From contig VGAV01000045.1 of the NCBI GenBank assembly GCA_016870695.1, positions 1 to 11,217 on the forward strand: a stretch of DNA of 11,217 nt, given 5' to 3'. The notes under the pieces are model-generated. The model saw only the letters and a list, made by a program, of their open reading frames with translations. It was not told where the DNA came from and did not search any database. A program made the position numbers and the translations under genes. Of this stretch, positions 5,979 through 11,217 are shown in pieces (the first letter of the stretch is position 1; every line of letters starts with the position of its first letter). The DNA is from Actinomycetota bacterium. GTDB taxonomy: Bacteria; Actinomycetota; Actinomycetes; Actinomycetales; Microbacteriaceae.

Positions 5979-6926
5979 TCAGGCTCCGGCGAGCAGCCGC
6001 TCCTCGGCGGTGCGCAGGAGCGCGCGCTGGTCGTCGTCGAGGGCGAAGTCGTTCCTGCCGTCCATCGCGGCGTCCCGGATTTCGATGATCCGGCGATGCA
6101 GGCGGAGCTCGGGGTCGGCGCGCGCAGGTTCGACACCGGGAGCCGGGCGGGCGGACACCGCCTCGCTCCAGAGGGGGGCCAGCCGGTCGACGAAGGAGCG
6201 GATCTCGCGGGATCGGCGCACCTCCGTCACCCATCGTCCGATCGGCGCGACGGCGAGCCCGCCCGCGAGGAACACGAACGTCAGCACCTGGAAGAGGTAG
6301 TACGTGGGCCGCCACGGCTCGGCGGCGGACAGGCCGCCCGTCAGCTGCGCCCCGTTCATGACGAGCACGTTCAGCGAGAGCAGCAGGACGCAGAGCGAGC
6401 CGGTGATGAGCAGGACGGCGGCGACCCTCTCCCGCCGCAGGACGGCGGAGCGCAGCGTCGCCGCCGACGCCCGCGCGAGGGCGGTGAAGACGTAGATGAA
6501 GTAGACGTACTGGGTCGACGAGTAGACGGCCGCCGCCGGGTGGTCGCCGTAGACCCGCATGAAGCTGGCCGTCGTCCCGCCCTCGTGGGGCACGAGGACG
6601 AAGGCGACCGTCGTCACCAGGATCGCCGCGGTCAGCGCCGCACGCGCGGGCCACCCACCCAACGACGGCTGCGCGCCCGCGCGGGAGACCCCCTTCGCGA
6701 GGTAGTGCACGCCGAACATCAGCGTGATCGCGCTGATCAGGTGGACGACGTCACGGGCGCCGAACCAGCCGTCCACGACGAAGTACAGATCGTCGTCATT
6801 GAGCATCATCGTGACCGCGATCGTGACAGCCGCGTAGAGCACCGAGCGCTCCTTCCGTGCACGGCGGAACACGACCAGCACCCCCACCAGCGTCCACATC
6901 AGGGAGCTGACGACGAGCTCGACCAT
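5979..6926 (-). CDS. Seven-helix membrane protein, MAB_1171c/DUF6545-like
   Basis: 315 residues from ATG at 6926-6924, sharing one base with the stop of the peptidase gene (TGATG). Seven hydrophobic segments lie at about 2-20, 29-50, 59-78, 95-112, 133-155, 170-192 and 208-230. The second carries the acidic run NDDDLYFVVD. A cytoplasmic tail of about 80 residues follows, ending near LHRRIIEIRDAAM, a signature I associate with the C-terminal domain of 'MAB_1171c family putative transporter' proteins (DUF6545). These are commonly found beside XRE and ImmA-like genes in actinobacteria. No transporter signature is visible. The 7TM-plus-cytoplasmic-tail form fits a sensor equally well (inference). 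The longer open frame upstream is rejected because it overlaps the peptidase gene. Confidence 0.75.
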   Translation of the reverse strand: MVELVVSSLMWTLVGVLVVFRRARKERSVLYAAVTIAVTMMLNDDDLYFVVDGWFGARDVVHLISAITLMFGVHYLAKGVSRAGAQPSLGGWPARAALTAAILVTTVAFVLVPHEGGTTASFMRVYGDHPAAAVYSSTQYVYFIYVFTALARASAATLRSAVLRRERVAAVLLITGSLCVLLLSLNVLVMNGAQLTGGLSAAEPWRPTYYLFQVLTFVFLAGGLAVAPIGRWVTEVRRSREIRSFVDRLAPLWSEAVSARPAPGVEPARADPELRLHRRIIEIRDAAMDGRNDFALDDDQRALLRTAEERLLAGA

Positions 6927-7387
6927 CAGCCGAACACCTCCGAGAAGGGGGTCGGCCGCTTGCGGCGCAGGGACGTCGCGAGGATGTCCGCCAGCCGCTC
7001 CGCGGCGATCTCGACGTCGTCGTTCAGGGCGTCGCGGGCGAGCGCCTTGATGACGGTGGCGTCCTCGTAGCCGGACAGCACCGCTCCGGTCACATAGCCC
7101 GCCCCGTCGACGCGGTCGTGGAGCAGCAGCATGTGCGCGAGCTCGTGGAGGATGAACTGCTCGCGGTGCAGGGCCGACTCGCTGGCGGCGTGCAGGATGA
7201 TGTCGCGGTCGTCGGCGGCGAGCCACAGCCCGCACAGCGCGTTGTCCTCGTGTGTGAGACCGGGAAGCTCGTGGATGGAGAGCGGCTTGCCCCGGGCCGC
7301 TTGCACGCGCTCGATCAGTTCGGCGAGGGTGATCCCCGGCTCGATGGCGACGGGGAGGTGCGGGGTCTCGGGCGCGATCCGGTCCAT
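6926..7387 (-). CDS. ImmA/IrrE family metallo-endopeptidase
   Basis: 153 residues. The zinc-peptidase motif HELAHMLLLH lies at 81-90: His81 and His85 as metal ligands, Glu82 as catalytic base. The later helix EIAAERLADIL (126-136) supplies the third acidic ligand. The preceding DRDIILHAASESALHREQF matches the strand-and-helix lead-in usual for the family. ImmA-type enzymes cut or inactivate a partner XRE repressor, as ImmA does to ImmR in ICEBs1 and IrrE to DdrO in Deinococcus. The gene directly upstream is an XRE regulator, so that is the expected substrate. The start ATG lies four bases after the XRE stop, and its own stop overlaps the start of the membrane-protein gene, so the three are tightly coupled. 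Confidence 0.88.
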   Translation of the reverse strand: MDRIAPETPHLPVAIEPGITLAELIERVQAARGKPLSIHELPGLTHEDNALCGLWLAADDRDIILHAASESALHREQFILHELAHMLLLHDRVDGAGYVTGAVLSGYEDATVIKALARDALNDDVEIAAERLADILATSLRRKRPTPFSEVFG

Positions 7388-7391
7388 TTTG

Positions 7392-7850
7392 CTACCCGGC
7401 GTCGAGCTTCGCAGTGTCGGGCCGGGCGGTGCGAGCCGTCTCCTCGTCGAGGAAGCGGGTGATGGCGCCGAGCGTCTCGGGCGAGAGGTCGCCGAGCGTG
7501 CGTGCGGCGTACGAGCGGACCCGCGCGGCGCGCATCGCCCGGACGAGGTCCAGTTGCGCGGTCACGTCGTCGGGGGTGCCCGGCTCGCCGCGGAGGTATC
7601 CGTGCGGCACGCCGAAGAAGTCCGAGAGGGCGTCCAGCAGGGCGACGTCCTCGGTGTAGCGGTGGCCGTTCAGGACGTAGGACCACCGCGCGCGCGACAG
7701 CGTCAGGCCGCGCGAGGTGACGAACTCGTGGATCTCCGTGAACGTGACCTCGCGCCCCGAGCGCGCCTCGGCGACGTCCATGAGCGTGCGCAACCGGTTG
7801 GCCAACAGCTCCGTGGCGCGGCGGGTCTCGTCGTCGTCGCGCGGGCTCAT
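7392..7850 (-). CDS. XRE-family HTH transcriptional regulator
   Basis: 152 residues from ATG at 7850-7848, with GAGG nine bases upstream. The helix-turn-helix region spans about 36-85: FTEIHEFVTSRGLTLSRARW, then YVLNGHRYTEDVALLDALSD and FFGVPHGYL. The last block is the classic end of XRE domains. The C-terminal half (about 95-152) is helical and alanine/arginine-rich; it could mediate dimerisation or contain the site cut by the neighbouring ImmA-like peptidase (inference). It is the first gene of a leftward unit of peptidase, 7TM protein and hydrolase, and probably autoregulates it. Its start overlaps the stop of a possible 23-codon upstream ORF (ATGA). The in-frame extension back to base 7982 would run through the promoter and is rejected. 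Confidence 0.82.
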   Translation of the reverse strand: MSPRDDDETRRATELLANRLRTLMDVAEARSGREVTFTEIHEFVTSRGLTLSRARWSYVLNGHRYTEDVALLDALSDFFGVPHGYLRGEPGTPDDVTAQLDLVRAMRAARVRSYAARTLGDLSPETLGAITRFLDEETARTARPDTAKLDAG

Positions 7851-7918
7851 GCGTGCCGGCCTCGCGCCGCGCGCCGCGCACGCACGACGGCGGTGCGGGC
7901 GTGAGCGGGGGTCATCAT
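7847..7918 (-). CDS. Possible 23-codon upstream ORF coupled to the XRE gene
   Basis: From ATG at 7918-7916 the frame reads MMTPAHARTAVVRARRAARG plus RHA and stops at TGA 7849-7847. The stop overlaps the ATG of the XRE gene as ATGA. TAGGCT ends six bases before the first ATG, so transcription would start at or next to it and the peptide would be read from a leaderless mRNA. The product is strongly basic (six Arg, two His). The overlap suggests it may set translation of the regulator by coupling. Chance is possible in such GC-rich sequence. Confidence 0.4.
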   Translation of the reverse strand: MMTPAHARTAVVRARRAARGRHA

Positions 7919-7924
7919 CCCAGC

Positions 7925-7930
7925 AGCCTA
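7925..7930 (-). promoter_or_regulatory. -10 box of the XRE-ImmA operon
   Basis: TAGGCT on the minus strand fits the actinobacterial TANNNT -10 consensus. It is six bases before the ATG of the short upstream ORF and lies in the only gap upstream of the XRE gene. No recognisable -35 box is at the expected distance, which is common in high-GC actinobacteria. Confidence 0.45.
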
Positions 7931-8015
7931 GCGCCGACCGGGCAGGAGGATCGCCGTGGGGCCCCGGCCCGGTGGCATCCATCGCCCGCGCCCCGCCGGG
8001 AGGCGCCCGCGCGTC

Positions 8016-8471
8016 TCAGGACGGCGGCGTCTCGGGTACGCCCTGGCGGCGCACGCGGAACCACACGGTGAGCTCGCGGACGGCACGGGCGACGGTCGAC
8101 TCGTCCCCGGACTCGAGGTCGTCGAACGTGTCGCGGAAGCCCTCCGGCGCGTCCCCGGCCGGCACGCCGATGGGCTCGTAGCCCATCGTCCAGTCACCGA
8201 AGCTGCGTTCGGCGATCGGCTCGCGCAGCAGCACCCGCATGTCGGCGTGCCGCGAATCCCGGCCGATCGTCGCCATCAGGCCGTCGATGACGGTTGACGG
8301 TCCCTCCAGCACCTGGATGAAGCGCCCGCCCCGGTAGAGCAGCATCCCGGTGAGGTCGGCGGCGGAGTTGTTGGCACGGCTCTGCCGCAGCAGGTCCGAC
8401 AGCGCGCTCGAGTCGAAGGGCTGGGTCGCGGTGCTGGTGTACACCACCGTCGCGAGAGCGTCCTGGGTCAT
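8016..8471 (-). CDS. BLUF-domain blue-light photoreceptor
   Basis: 151 residues. Residues 5-100 form a complete BLUF (blue-light using FAD) domain: VVYTS with Tyr11, SRANN with Asn35, LTGMLLYRGGRFIQVLEGP with Gln53, and FGDWTMGY with Trp94 and Met96. The spacing between these residues equals that of AppA (Tyr21, Asn45, Gln63, Trp104, Met106), so the flavin pocket and Tyr-Gln photoswitch should be intact. Residues 100-151 form a short helical extension with no output domain, so signalling must go through a protein partner. AAAGG seven bases before the ATG is a fair ribosome-binding site, and it begins within the stop codon of the small gene upstream (11-base gap). The two genes are therefore co-transcribed. 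Confidence 0.92.
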   Translation of the reverse strand: MTQDALATVVYTSTATQPFDSSALSDLLRQSRANNSAADLTGMLLYRGGRFIQVLEGPSTVIDGLMATIGRDSRHADMRVLLREPIAERSFGDWTMGYEPIGVPAGDAPEGFRDTFDDLESGDESTVARAVRELTVWFRVRRQGVPETPPS

Positions 8472-8482
8472 CGCGTCGCCTT

Positions 8483-8725
8483 TCACCGGGTCTGTCGCAG
8501 CTCGAGGGGCGTCTCGGGCGGGGTGGCCTCGGAGACGGCCGACATGGCCGCCGTCAGCCCGCGGAACCGGCCCACCATGCGGGAGAACGAGTCGAAGGCG
8601 AGGAACGTGCCGTCCGACTGGCGGTCGATGTAGCCGAGGAACTCCCCTCGCCGACTGCCGACGTGGAAGCCGTCCTCGACGCGTGCCCACGTCACCCCCG
8701 TGCCGGAGCGGGACATCGCCGTCAT
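8483..8725 (-). CDS. Small conserved-looking hypothetical protein upstream of BLUF
   Basis: 80 residues from ATG at 8725, with AGAGAGG about six bases upstream. An internal ATG nine bases later (MSRSGTG) is a possible alternative. The sequence has a compact beta-rich look: TWARVEDGFHVGSRRGEFLG then YIDRQSDGTFLAFDSFSRMV, followed by a helix (GLTAAMSAVSEA) and a polar tail. There is no membrane segment or known motif. I do not recognise the family by name. Being first in a two-gene unit with a BLUF protein that lacks an output domain makes it a candidate partner (inference). Confidence 0.65.
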   Translation of the reverse strand: MTAMSRSGTGVTWARVEDGFHVGSRRGEFLGYIDRQSDGTFLAFDSFSRMVGRFRGLTAAMSAVSEATPPETPLELRQTR

Positions 8726-8762
8726 GCCGGACCTCTCTCGCTCTCGTATCGGGGACCAGCCG

Positions 8763-8768
8763 ACGATA
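8763..8768 (-). promoter_or_regulatory. Possible -10 box for the BLUF pair
   Basis: TATCGT on the minus strand fits TANNNT and would give a leader of about 30 bases before the ATG at 8725. No good -35 box is seen. Confidence 0.3.
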
Positions 8769-8771
8769 ACG

Positions 8772-8790
8772 CGCGGCCCTTCCGGCCACG
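8772..8790 (-). terminator. Small hairpin downstream of the SnoaL-like gene
   Basis: On the minus strand, a seven-pair stem with one wobble closes a GGAAG loop, 28 bases after the stop of the SnoaL-like gene. It is short but correctly placed between two same-strand units. Confidence 0.35.
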
Positions 8791-8818
8791 GGGACTTGAC
8801 ATGCCCCCGCGCGATCCG

Positions 8819-9208
8819 TCACCGCAGCTGCGCGAGCACCTGCTCCGCATCGTCGGTGCCGGATGCCTCGGCGATCCGCCCCCGCGTCAGGCGGTACATC
8901 GCGAACGAGGCGATGTTCACGCGCCGCCGAGTCGGCGCCACGTGCCGGAACGTCCCCGTGTGGGTGCCGGCACCGCGGAGATGCACCGCGAGACGGTCGT
9001 CCTCGACGATGACCTGGATACGGCGCCATCGCCAGTCCGGGAAGCCGCGGACGAGCTCGGCGTAGTCGTCGACCCAGGCGTCCGCCCCCGCCGGCAGATG
9101 GGCGCGTCGCACGCCCGGCTCGAGGAGCGCGCGCAGGTCGTCGAGGTCATGACGGTTGAGGACCTCGAGCATCTCGGCGAACCATTCGCGCGTCTCCCAC
9201 GGTTCCAT
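8819..9208 (-). CDS. SnoaL/NTF2-like family protein
   Basis: 129 residues from ATG at 9208. The opening helix WFAEMLEVLNRHDLDDLRAL (9-28), a middle strand pair around WRRIQVIVEDDRLAVHLRGA (61-80), GTHTGTF, and the ending SFAMYRLTRGRIAEASGTDD (101-120) give the usual order of the SnoaL-like/ester-cyclase group of the NTF2 cone fold. Members are small cyclases, isomerases or simple binding proteins, and the substrate cannot be predicted from this sequence. GATAAT ends six bases before the ATG and no Shine-Dalgarno is present, so translation from a leaderless mRNA is likely. The frame upstream of this ATG crosses the promoter and is rejected as coding. It is divergent from the ThuA-like gene. 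Confidence 0.78.
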   Translation of the reverse strand: MEPWETREWFAEMLEVLNRHDLDDLRALLEPGVRRAHLPAGADAWVDDYAELVRGFPDWRWRRIQVIVEDDRLAVHLRGAGTHTGTFRHVAPTRRRVNIASFAMYRLTRGRIAEASGTDDAEQVLAQLR

Positions 9209-9214
9209 CGACTC

Positions 9215-9220
9215 ATTATC
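9215..9220 (-). promoter_or_regulatory. -10 box of the SnoaL-like gene (leaderless)
   Basis: GATAAT on the minus strand matches five of six bases of TATAAT and ends six bases before the start codon. Transcription would begin at about the A of the ATG. No matching -35 box is evident. Confidence 0.55.
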
Positions 9221-9294
9221 GACGGCGCGTCCGGGCGTCCGCCGGTGACGCTGTCCGGTTCGCGCAGCGCGGCGCGAGCGCTCCGGCCCGCCGG

Positions 9295-9300
9295 TAGCCT
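9295..9300 (+). promoter_or_regulatory. -10 box of the ThuA-like operon
   Basis: TAGCCT fits TANNNT. A start point about seven bases downstream would fall at 9307, the first base of the dyad at 9307-9330. The -35 region is purely GC-rich and unclear. Confidence 0.4.
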
Positions 9301-9306
9301 GGCGCG

Positions 9307-9330
9307 GGATGCCGCAGGGTCGCGGCATCC
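9307..9330. promoter_or_regulatory. Likely operator: 9-bp perfect dyad before the ThuA-like gene
   Basis: GGATGCCGC at 9307-9315 and its exact complement at 9322-9330 flank six bases (AGGGTC). The element sits at the predicted transcription start and 20 bases before the GTG, where a repressor would block initiation. Each arm contains the GGATGCC heptamer that recurs in the window, so part of the symmetry may come from that motif. Confidence 0.5.
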
Positions 9331-9350
9331 GGAACCTCGAGGGAGAGACA

Positions 9351-10046
9351 GTGGCACGACGGTCGGCGGTGGTCGTACGCGGCGGGTGGGACGGTCATCA
9401 TCCCGTGGCCGCGACGGAGATGTTCCTGCCGTTCCTGCAGGAGAACGGCTTCGACGTGCGCATCGAGGACTCCCCGCGGGTCTACGGGGACGCGGCGGTC
9501 ATGGACCGCGCCGATCTCATCGTGCAGTCCCTGACGATGGGCGAGGCGGACGCGGAGAGCCTCGCCGGTCTGCGGCAGGCGGTCGAGGCGGGCACCGGCC
9601 TGGCCGGGTGGCACGGCGGGATCGTGGATGCCTTCCGCGCGAGCGCGGACTACCTGCAGCTCGTGGGCGGGCAGTTCGCCGCCCACCCCGCCGCGGACCC
9701 CGGCGAGCGCCTCGGCGACGGGTCCGACTTCTTCGTCGACCACCGGTACGAGACCACCGAGGGGGGCCGTGCCCACGAGATCACCCGCGACGTCGGGGAC
9801 TTCTCCCTCCGCACCGAGCAGTACTGGGTGCTCCACGACGACGCGAACGACGTGCTGATGACGACGACGCACCCCGTCCGGGCGCACGAGCCGTGGCACC
9901 GGCCGATCGTCTCGCCCGCCGTGTGGACGCGGTCGTGGGGCGCGGGGCGGGTCTTCGTGGCCACGCCGGGGCACGACCCGGAAGTGCTGGCGGACCCGCA
10001 CGTGCGGACCATCGTGGAACGGGGGCTGCTGTGGGCGGCGCGGTGA
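9351..10046 (+). CDS. ThuA-like domain protein
   Basis: 231 residues from GTG 9351, preceded by the purine run GAGGGAGAG (ending four bases before it). An in-frame ATG at 9309 lies inside the dyad and is less likely. Features of the ThuA family (glutamine-amidotransferase-like flavodoxin fold) are the opening SAVVVRGGWDGHHPVAATEM, the core GLAGWHGGIVDAF, then YLQLVGGQFAAHP (101-113), a late HPVRAHEPWHRP, and WGAGRVFVATPGHD near the end. ThuA proteins act in sugar catabolism; ThuAB of Sinorhizobium uses trehalose and related disaccharides through 3-keto intermediates. The next gene is a Gfo/Idh/MocA dehydrogenase, the same pairing, with a GTGA overlap. The specific sugar is not determined. Confidence 0.85.
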   Translation: MARRSAVVVRGGWDGHHPVAATEMFLPFLQENGFDVRIEDSPRVYGDAAVMDRADLIVQSLTMGEADAESLAGLRQAVEAGTGLAGWHGGIVDAFRASADYLQLVGGQFAAHPAADPGERLGDGSDFFVDHRYETTEGGRAHEITRDVGDFSLRTEQYWVLHDDANDVLMTTTHPVRAHEPWHRPIVSPAVWTRSWGAGRVFVATPGHDPEVLADPHVRTIVERGLLWAAR

Positions 10047-11217
10047 CCGGGGGGCGCGACGGCGGGCGGCCGGTCGCCCGGCTCGGGCTCGTCGGCCTCG
10101 GCGTCATCAGCGAGCAGTACCTGGCGACCCTGCGCGACCACCCGGCCGTGGCCGTCGTCGCCGTCGCCGACCTTCGGGCCGACCGCGCGGCCGAGGTCGC
10201 GGCCTCCCTGCCCTCCTGCCGGGCGTGCACCCCGGAGGAGCTCCTCGCCGCCGACGACCTCGATCTCGTCGTGAACCTGACCGTCCCGGCCGCGCACGCC
10301 GACATCGCCCGCGCGGCGATCGCCGCCGGCACCGCGGTCTTCGGCGAGAAGCCGCTCGCGACGACGTTCGCCGATGCCGCGCTCGTCATGGCCGAGGCCC
10401 AGGCCGCCGGTGTGGCCGTCGGCAGTGCGCCGGACACGGTACTGGGCACGGGCGTCCAGACCGCGCGGGCCGCGGTGGAGGCCGGGCTGATCGGCACGCC
10501 CACCGCGGCGAGTGCGACCTGGGTGTCGCCGGGCCACGAGAGGTGGCATCCGAATCCGGACTTCTATTACCTCGCCGGGGGCGGTCCCCTGTTCGACATG
10601 GGGCCGTACTACCTGACGTCGTTGGTGCACCTGCTCGGCCCCGTCGCGTCGGTGATCGGCGAGGCCTCCCGCGGCCGCGGTCATCGGGCGATCGGCGCCG
10701 GGCCGCGCGCCGGCGAGCGCATCCCGGTCGAGATCGACACGCATGTCACGGGCGTGCTCCGTCACGCGTCGGGCGCGCTGTCGACGGTCGCCTTCAGCTT
10801 CGACGCGGCGGGCTCGGCGGGCAGCCCCATCGAGGTGCACGGGGAGACCGGGTCGCTCGCGGTGCCCGATCCCAACTACTTCGACGGCACGGTCCGCCAT
10901 CTGCGCGCCGGGGCCGACGCGTGGGAGGAGCTCCCGGCGTCGGCCGGGTACGTCGCCGCCGGGCGCGGGATCGGCGTGCTCGACATGATCCGGGATGCCA
11001 CCGGCTCGCGCCCCGGCTCCGGGAGCGGCGCGGGCGATGGCGGCAGCGGCGCGGCGACCGTCGCCCCCGGCGGACGCGCGAGCGGCGAGATGGCGCTGCA
11101 CGTGACGGAGATCATGACGGCGCTCTCCGCGTCGGCGGAGCACGGGCGGCGCGGGATGCTCGACACCACGGTCGTCGTTCCACCGCTCGTGCCTCTGACC
11201 CCCGAGGCGGACTGGCG
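10043..11217 (+). CDS. Gfo/Idh/MocA family oxidoreductase (3' end outside window)
   Basis: The first 391 residues are present and the frame is open to the window edge. The start is GTG 10043 in a GTGA overlap with the ThuA-like gene; GTG 10031 is an in-frame alternative. The N-terminal NAD(P)-binding fold shows RLGLVGLGVISEQYLATL, then VVNLTVPAAHADIARAAI and the catalytic-lysine motif GEKPL (Lys103). The C-terminal sheet domain contains GGGPLFDMGPYYLTSLVHLL around residue 185, typical of sugar and inositol dehydrogenases. Family enzymes oxidise or epimerise sugars with a nicotinamide cofactor, here probably together with the ThuA-like protein. A Gly/Ser/Ala-rich stretch (about residues 325-346) interrupts the usual late block 'sGR..sGElAlHv'. 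An NRPSGL-type sugar substrate cannot be read from the sequence. Confidence 0.85.
   Translation, partial: MTGGRDGGRPVARLGLVGLGVISEQYLATLRDHPAVAVVAVADLRADRAAEVAASLPSCRACTPEELLAADDLDLVVNLTVPAAHADIARAAIAAGTAVFGEKPLATTFADAALVMAEAQAAGVAVGSAPDTVLGTGVQTARAAVEAGLIGTPTAASATWVSPGHERWHPNPDFYYLAGGGPLFDMGPYYLTSLVHLLGPVASVIGEASRGRGHRAIGAGPRAGERIPVEIDTHVTGVLRHASGALSTVAFSFDAAGSAGSPIEVHGETGSLAVPDPNYFDGTVRHLRAGADAWEELPASAGYVAAGRGIGVLDMIRDATGSRPGSGSGAGDGGSGAATVAPGGRASGEMALHVTEIMTALSASAEHGRRGMLDTTVVVPPLVPLTPEADW
11015..11080 (+). repeat. Gly/Ser-encoding low-complexity insertion inside the oxidoreductase gene
   Basis: A GGC/AGC/GCG-rich stretch encodes PGSGSGAGDGGSGAATVAPG between the conserved pieces DMIRDATGSR and RASGEMALHV. 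It keeps the frame. Other family members usually have only a short loop here. Confidence 0.45.

Noticed and set aside
4942..6654. 570-codon open frame on the minus strand, extending the hydrolase upstream
   Set aside because: The upstream 225 codons lie over the 7TM-protein gene in another frame and are Arg/Pro/Ala-rich with no domain. The GTG at 5976 directly after the upstream stop fits operon spacing.
7851..7982. N-terminal extension of the XRE regulator to an ATG at 7982
   Set aside because: It would include the -10 box and the upstream ORF region. The extra residues are Arg/Pro/Ala-rich without structure.
8796..8801. Perfect TTGACA on the plus strand
   Set aside because: There is no -10 box at 16-18 bases (TCACCG region) and no rightward gene follows. 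It lies at the 3' end of a leftward gene, so it is probably chance.
9309..9350. ATG at 9309 as the start of the ThuA-like protein
   Set aside because: It lies inside the dyad, almost at the predicted transcription start. The purine-rich site just before GTG 9351 and the family's N-terminus favour the later start.
9650..11143. 497-codon open frame opposite the ThuA-like and oxidoreductase genes
   Set aside because: It is an antisense shadow of two well-recognised genes. It is dominated by Arg/Gly/Ala/Asp with no fold or motif, as expected in very GC-rich DNA.
1..11217. CRISPR array, tRNA/rRNA, insertion-sequence ends, integrase or attachment sites
   Set aside because: I looked for regularly spaced repeats, cloverleaf-like segments and transposase or recombinase motifs on both strands and saw none.

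Overview
The window is very GC-rich (about 70% by eye), densely packed, and uses GTG starts and ATGA/TGATG overlaps. Gene content points to an actinobacterium of the Microbacteriaceae, most likely Microbacterium or a close relative. The reasons are a DUF7882-type small protein, an actinobacterial Asp23/DUF2273/DUF6286 cluster, a MAB_1171c-type membrane protein beside XRE and ImmA genes, and frequent GGATGCC heptamers. The genus is inferred, not proven.

Layout. (1) Bases 1-163 are the 3' end of an unrecognised gene, followed by a 318-base gap with a dyad and possible promoter elements. (2) Bases 482-3421 hold a six-gene rightward operon of envelope-stress type: an Asp23/Gls24 protein, a DUF2273 mini-membrane protein, a divergent Asp23-like protein, two two-helix membrane proteins with cytoplasmic domains (DUF6286-like and AmaP-like), and a second Asp23-like protein with a long acidic tail. 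The first five are joined by stop/start overlaps and the last has a near-perfect Shine-Dalgarno sequence. A strong hairpin at 3433-3477 closes the unit. (3) Bases 3685-4540 hold two small rightward genes, a DUF7882-type protein and an unknown. (4) Bases 4541-4941 are a non-coding convergent gap with a 14-bp perfect inverted repeat and several hairpins.

(5) Bases 4942-7850 hold a leftward four-gene unit: XRE regulator, ImmA/IrrE metallopeptidase, seven-helix membrane protein with a cytoplasmic tail, and alpha/beta hydrolase. It looks like a sensor-protease-repressor module. A 23-codon upstream ORF, apparently leaderless, overlaps the XRE start as ATGA. (6) Bases 8016-8725 hold a leftward pair, a small unknown protein and a BLUF blue-light photoreceptor that has all key flavin-site residues at canonical spacing. 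(7) Bases 8819-9208 hold a leftward SnoaL/NTF2-like protein, apparently leaderless. (8) Bases 9351-11217 hold a divergent rightward sugar-metabolism pair, a ThuA-like protein and a Gfo/Idh/MocA oxidoreductase that runs off the window. A 9-bp dyad sits where transcription of this pair would start and is a likely operator.

No tRNA, rRNA, insertion sequence, CRISPR array or phage gene was seen. The candidate for an under-described system is the XRE-ImmA-7TM-hydrolase module with its upstream ORF, lying next to a BLUF light sensor.
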